Source: G963556115 sp963666605 (GTDB lineage: Bacteria; Planctomycetota; SZUA-567). Taken from it: a stretch of DNA of 64,000 nucleotides. The DNA lies in NCBI GenBank assembly GCA_965140405.1, contig OZ223208.1, positions 2,232,001 to 2,296,000 of the forward strand, written 5' to 3'. Below the pieces are notes generated by a model. The model was not told where the DNA came from. It did not search any database and saw nothing but the letters and a program-made list of their open reading frames with translations. Within the stretch, counting starts at the first letter, position 1. Each line of letters opens with the position of its first letter. Below, piece after piece: positions 62,799 to 64,000 of this stretch. The translations under genes and the position numbers were made by a program.

Positions 62799-62861
62799 TT
62801 GATAAATTTTACTCTTTATACTTTAATGAAAGGTGGACTTTTTTTACAATATCTAATATAA
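62799..62861 (+). CDS. 20-codon mini-ORF with strong Shine-Dalgarno, doubtful
   Basis: AAGGAG (62787-62792) stands six bases before TTG 62799. The frame encodes MINFTLYTLMKGGLFLQYLI and stops at TAA 62859-62861. The KGG-x-F-x-x-Y-x-I pattern resembles the first residues of MotA/TolQ/ExbB proteins, so it could be a decayed remnant. Alternatives are a leader peptide, or chance, since the same DNA contains TTGATA-N17-TTTAAT. Confidence is low. Confidence 0.2.
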   Translation: MINFTLYTLMKGGLFLQYLI

Positions 62862-62862
62862 T
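62834..62862 (+). promoter_or_regulatory. Candidate sigma70-type promoter for iscS
   Basis: A perfect -10 TATAAT (62857-62862) with TGGACT (62834-62839, four of six matches) at the ideal 17-base spacing. Transcription would begin near 62869 and give a leader of about 67 bases before the iscS ATG. Confidence 0.5.
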
Positions 62863-62935
62863 TACAATGCTAGACAATATCATACTGATATTAGTATTGA
62901 TTTAAAACTTCAAAACTGAAAGGTTATATTTACTT

Positions 62936-64000
62936 ATGGATAATATATATTTAGATAATGCAGCAACAACCAAGATAGACGATGCTGTGTTCGATGAGAT
63001 GCTTCCTTTTCTAAAAGATCACTATGGCAACCCTGCATCAAAGTACTACAGTGTTGGGCGTTTTGCTAGAGCAGCGGTAAACAAAGCACGTCGGCAAGTT
63101 GCAGAACTTATAGGGGCAAACATACCTGAAGATGAAGACAAAATTAGTGAAATAGTCTTCACTTCTTGCGCTACTGAGAGTAATAACACAGTACTCAAAG
63201 CTGCTGTAGAAATGACCGGAAAGAAGCATATTATTTCCAGCTCTTTTGAGCATCATGCCATATTGGAGACTTTAGAGTATCTCCAGAAAAAGGGTACCAT
63301 TGACTTTACACTTCTACCTGTTGATAGTTCTGGTCTTGTAAACCCTGACGACTTGAGAGAAGCTATAGTCAAACAAGAGACTGCACTTGTAAGCATTATG
63401 TTCGCAAACAATGAAGTAGGTAGTATTCAACCTATTATGGAATTAGCGCAAATTGCGCATGAAAATAACGTATTATTTCACACAGATGCGGTTCAGGCAG
63501 CTGGCAAGATAGAAATTGATGTAAAGGATCTAGATGTTGATTTCTTGAGCCTTTCTGCTCATAAATTTTATGGACCAAAGGGAGTTGGTGTGCTTTATGT
63601 CAAGAAAGGCACTAAAGTAGTTCCACTCTTACATGGTGGTGCTCAAGAAGGACACCGTAGAGCTGGCACACTTAATGTCGCAAGCATTGTAGGGCTTGGT
63701 AAGGCAGCGGAGCTTGCAAAAACTTATGTCTCTACTGGCACTTCAAATATGGCAGAATTAGTCGAACGCTTGTGGGAAGGAATTGAAAAGGAGATACCAA
63801 AAGTATACCGCAATGGCAATGCTGTAAATAAATTACCACATATCCTTAATGTTCGTTTTGATGGTGCTGAAGGTGAGGCTATCTTACTAAGGCTTGATAT
63901 GTATGGAATTCAAGTTTCTAGTGGCTCGGCGTGCTCAACTGATAGTATTGCACCTTCACACGTTCTTCTTGCACTAGGGATTGCTCAAGAGGATGCTCAC
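62936..64000 (+). CDS. iscS: Cysteine desulfurase (IscS/NifS), 3' end beyond window
   Basis: Frame open to the window end, 355 codons from ATG 62936, with AAAGG about ten bases upstream. It starts MDNIYLDNAATTKIDDAV, the class V aminotransferase opening. FTSCATESNN holds the PLP-phosphate site. HTDAVQAAGKI and SLSAHKFYGPKG contain the PLP aspartate and the Schiff-base lysine (K210). The sulfur-carrying cysteine is C333 in SSGSACSTD, followed by SHVLLALG. A long SGSAC loop is typical of IscS/NifS (group I) rather than SufS. It provides sulfur from cysteine for FeS assembly or other pathways. A scaffold gene may follow outside the window. Confidence 0.95.
   Translation, partial: MDNIYLDNAATTKIDDAVFDEMLPFLKDHYGNPASKYYSVGRFARAAVNKARRQVAELIGANIPEDEDKISEIVFTSCATESNNTVLKAAVEMTGKKHIISSSFEHHAILETLEYLQKKGTIDFTLLPVDSSGLVNPDDLREAIVKQETALVSIMFANNEVGSIQPIMELAQIAHENNVLFHTDAVQAAGKIEIDVKDLDVDFLSLSAHKFYGPKGVGVLYVKKGTKVVPLLHGGAQEGHRRAGTLNVASIVGLGKAAELAKTYVSTGTSNMAELVERLWEGIEKEIPKVYRNGNAVNKLPHILNVRFDGAEGEAILLRLDMYGIQVSSGSACSTDSIAPSHVLLALGIAQEDAH

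Larger units (their letters stand above)
62519..62935. other. 417-bp divergent intergenic region before iscS
   Basis: It is AT-rich and lies between the unknown minus-strand gene and iscS. It includes a good sigma70-type promoter at 62834-62862 and a 20-codon mini-ORF with an excellent Shine-Dalgarno, both listed separately. Nothing else is supported. Confidence 0.55.

Noticed and set aside
1..64000. tRNA, rRNA, CRISPR arrays, insertion sequences, prophage genes
   Set aside because: I read through both strands for T-loop-like GGTTCGAATC cores, repeat-spacer periodicity, transposase/integrase motifs and terminal repeats and found none; a tool scan (tRNAscan, CRISPR finder, ISfinder) would be decisive.

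Overview
This window comes from an AT-rich, flagellated, probably anaerobic or facultative diderm bacterium. Evidence for a diderm is the AsmA/TamB-like protein of about 1,400 residues and the many lipoproteins. An Rnf complex, a ferredoxin-flavodoxin protein and a cobalamin-dependent methionine synthase point to low-potential redox metabolism. I cannot name the phylum with certainty. A secreted Val/Cys repeat protein resembling planctomycete 'YTV' cell-wall proteins, a BshC-type bacillithiol enzyme, a DUF6599-like lipoprotein and a type II secretion-style N-terminal module fused to a cNMP domain are compatible with the PVC/Planctomycetota-Lentisphaerota neighbourhood. That placement is inference. 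I see no insertion sequence, prophage, CRISPR array, tRNA or rRNA.

Layout. 1-553: 5' part of rny (minus). 1.2-9.8 kb: a co-directional plus-strand run prfB, glyA, serA, an exported metallo-beta-lactamase-fold protein, icd, a long radC, and two small lipoproteins flanking a GNAT acetyltransferase, closed by a strong hairpin. 9.9-10.8 kb: a small hypothetical gene and a YiaC-like GNAT. 10.9-17.5 kb: a chemoreceptor (minus) divergent from a 1,493-residue flagellin. 17.7-19.9 kb: an HTH-cupin regulator and a frameshifted acyl-CoA synthetase. 20.1-25.4 kb: purL with an N-terminal PurS-like extension, an SPFH membrane protein and a stand-alone AICAR transformylase. 25.4-29.5 kb: an acidic zinc-ribbon protein and a 1,038-residue cNMP/coiled-coil protein of unknown role. 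29.5-34.8 kb (minus): PAP2 phosphatase and giant AsmA-like protein. 35.1-37.1 kb (minus): EFR1 ferredoxin and serine acetyltransferase. 37.4-40.5 kb: an exported repeat/acidic/TPR protein. 40.6-46.0 kb (minus): a lipoprotein, then two CNNM/CBS transporters, bshC and a GT2 glycosyltransferase, tightly packed or overlapping. 46.1-47.8 kb (minus): glyS with a 41-codon basic gene behind it. 48.1-51.3 kb: short metH and a Cys-motif protein. 51.3-55.3 kb: a gluzincin-type peptidase (minus), the Val/Cys repeat protein, a thioredoxin-DsbD protein and mntP. 55.4-61.4 kb (minus): rnfE-A-B-C-D followed by a DUF6599-like lipoprotein where rnfG would be expected. 61.5-62.5 kb: an unknown gene (minus). 62.9 kb to the end: iscS/nifS cysteine desulfurase, truncated by the window.

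How the genes fit together. Serine/glycine/one-carbon metabolism recurs (serA, glyA, serine acetyltransferase, metH, glyS, AICAR transformylase, purL). So does sulfur/thiol chemistry (serine acetyltransferase, bshC, iscS, DsbD-like). Rnf would couple ferredoxin oxidation to NAD reduction and ion pumping. Motility is represented by the flagellin and a chemoreceptor. The flagellin leader has a hairpin with AGGA in the loop plus GGA in the Shine-Dalgarno, the arrangement expected for CsrA control.

The strongest leads are the Rnf operon without rnfG, RadC with an N-terminal FeS-like four-cysteine motif, the repeat-expanded flagellin with its CsrA-like leader, the unknown zinc-ribbon/cNMP gene pair, and the tiny basic gene behind glyS.
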